Source: Nocardia wallacei
GTDB lineage: Bacteria; Actinomycetota; Actinomycetes; Mycobacteriales; Mycobacteriaceae
DNA length: 64,000 nucleotides
Direction: 5' to 3'
Assembly: GCF_014466955.1 (NCBI RefSeq)
Contig: NZ_AP023396.1
Coordinates: forward strand, 5,332,001 to 5,396,000
Part shown: positions 63,402 through 64,000 of the stretch, piece after piece
Position numbering within the stretch: position 1 is the first letter of the stretch
Layout: every line of letters begins with the position of its first letter
Notes under the pieces: model-generated
What the model was told of the DNA's origin: nothing
The model's database searches: none
Seen by the model: only the letters and a program-made list of their open reading frames with translations
Made by a program: the position numbers and the translations under genes

Positions 63402-63563
63402 CCACCTCGCTTGCGCTCGCCTCCGGCACGAGCACGCTCGTGGCTGCGTCGATGCTTCGCTCGCTGCGCTCACTCACGGCTCCCACCTCGCTCACACTCG
63501 ACCCCAGCACGAGCACGCTCGTGGCTGCGCTGACATCTCGCTCGCTGCGCTCGCTCATCCTGG
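63402..63563. repeat. Tandem 81-bp repeat with hairpins upstream of sepF
   Basis: Two units (63402-63482 and 63483-63563) share CCACCTCGCT, the hairpin CACGAGCACGCTCGTG (63427-63442 and 63508-63523, 7-bp arms), GGCTGCG and CGCTCGCTGCGCTC. The rest of the units differ. The repeat fills most of the 270-bp space between yggS and sepF. It recalls REP-like elements, which are often transcribed as part of an mRNA. Confidence 0.7.
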
Positions 63564-63667
63564 TCGACCTTCCTACGGCACCCGGTTGGCGTGGGGTGTT
63601 GAAGTCCTGCTCAGTTCTCGTCAGTCCCCAGCATAATGTTTCGAATGTGACTGATGAGGTTTGTTTG

Positions 63668-64000
63668 CTATCCCGAGGTTATCGGTCGGGTGCCCATCAA
63701 GGCGGTACCGACACGCACGCACGTGGAACCGTGTCGGATTGCGATCTCCAGGTCACCGGACATGCCGGCGGACAGTTCGCCGGCCTCGGGATGGTCGGCG
63801 CGCAGCCGGGCATGCAGTTCGGCGAGGCGGGCGAACGCGGGCTCGGGATCGGCGTCCAGGGGCGGAATCGCCATCAATCCGGCCAATCGGAGGTGTTCCG
63901 TCTGGGTCACCTGTTCGGCCAGGCGCGGCAGGTCGTCGGGGGCGACACCGCCGCGGGTCGGATCGCTGTCCAGGCTGACCTGGAGCAGGACTCGCAGCGG
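63668..64000 (-). CDS. YggS-type PLP homeostasis protein (5' end missing)
   Basis: The last 110 residues of the protein lie in the window; the start is beyond the right edge. The sequence LRLAGLMAIPPLDADPEPAF, LSAGMSGDLEIAIRHGSTCV and VRVGTALMGTRP is typical of the end of YggS/PROSC, a PLP-binding protein that keeps free pyridoxal phosphate in balance. Its place before sepF is the common one in actinobacteria. Confidence 0.95.
   Translation of the reverse strand, partial: PLRVLLQVSLDSDPTRGGVAPDDLPRLAEQVTQTEHLRLAGLMAIPPLDADPEPAFARLAELHARLRADHPEAGELSAGMSGDLEIAIRHGSTCVRVGTALMGTRPITSG

Overview
The window reads as chromosome of a mycolic-acid-bearing actinobacterium, most likely Nocardia or a close relative. 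The GC content is very high. It carries an Emb-type arabinosyltransferase, an MTB12-like lipoprotein, a CtpE-type P-ATPase, ESX (type VII) secretion substrates, an F420-dependent Ddn-like enzyme, a PucR/PruC-type proline regulator, an ileS T-box leader and the Wag31-YggT-SepF-YggS division cluster. The genus is inferred from gene content only. No tRNA, rRNA or CRISPR was seen.

Region 1 (1-11.4 kb, all minus strand) is the most unusual part. It runs WXG100-like protein, YbaB-like protein, a 1922-residue effector, a 93-residue small protein, a 102-residue small protein, and then a second paralogous effector that runs off the left edge. Both effectors start with a CpnT-like ESX-substrate domain, continue through long low-complexity repeats, and carry a C-terminal domain that matches Streptomyces microbial transglutaminase around its catalytic residues. 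In the complete copy Cys1630, Asp1861 and His1874 are all present. I read this as an ESX-exported transglutaminase effector system with a candidate immunity gene.

Region 2 (11.5-43.7 kb) is ordinary chromosome. It holds a LacI regulator with its operator, ilvA, hydrolases, a TetR/membrane-protein pair with a shared palindrome, a CitA/DcuS-type two-component system next to a NitT/TauT-type ABC importer, rarD, a PhzF enzyme, a CtpE ATPase, an XRE/GNAT divergent pair, lspA-rluD, two lipoproteins, the arabinosyltransferase, an MTB12-like lipoprotein, dinB, galU and an NlpC/P60 hydrolase.

Region 3 (43.7-51.7 kb) is a decayed accessory island. It contains a serine-recombinase fragment, an IS3-family element with a broken orfB, a frameshifted pentapeptide-repeat gene beside a remnant of a second copy, and an IS481-family element with a 5-bp target duplication that splits a small gene. 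Four single-base indels fall here, and I noticed none in the flanking housekeeping genes.

Region 4 (51.7-57.4 kb) is a proline catabolism unit: pruA, putB and an MHS-family transporter read one way, and a PucR-family regulator reads the other way across a 34-bp inverted repeat. Region 5 (57.5-64 kb) holds ileS with a translational T-box leader, then a small membrane protein, wag31, yggT, sepF and the 3' part of yggS, with a tandem 81-bp repeat in front of sepF.
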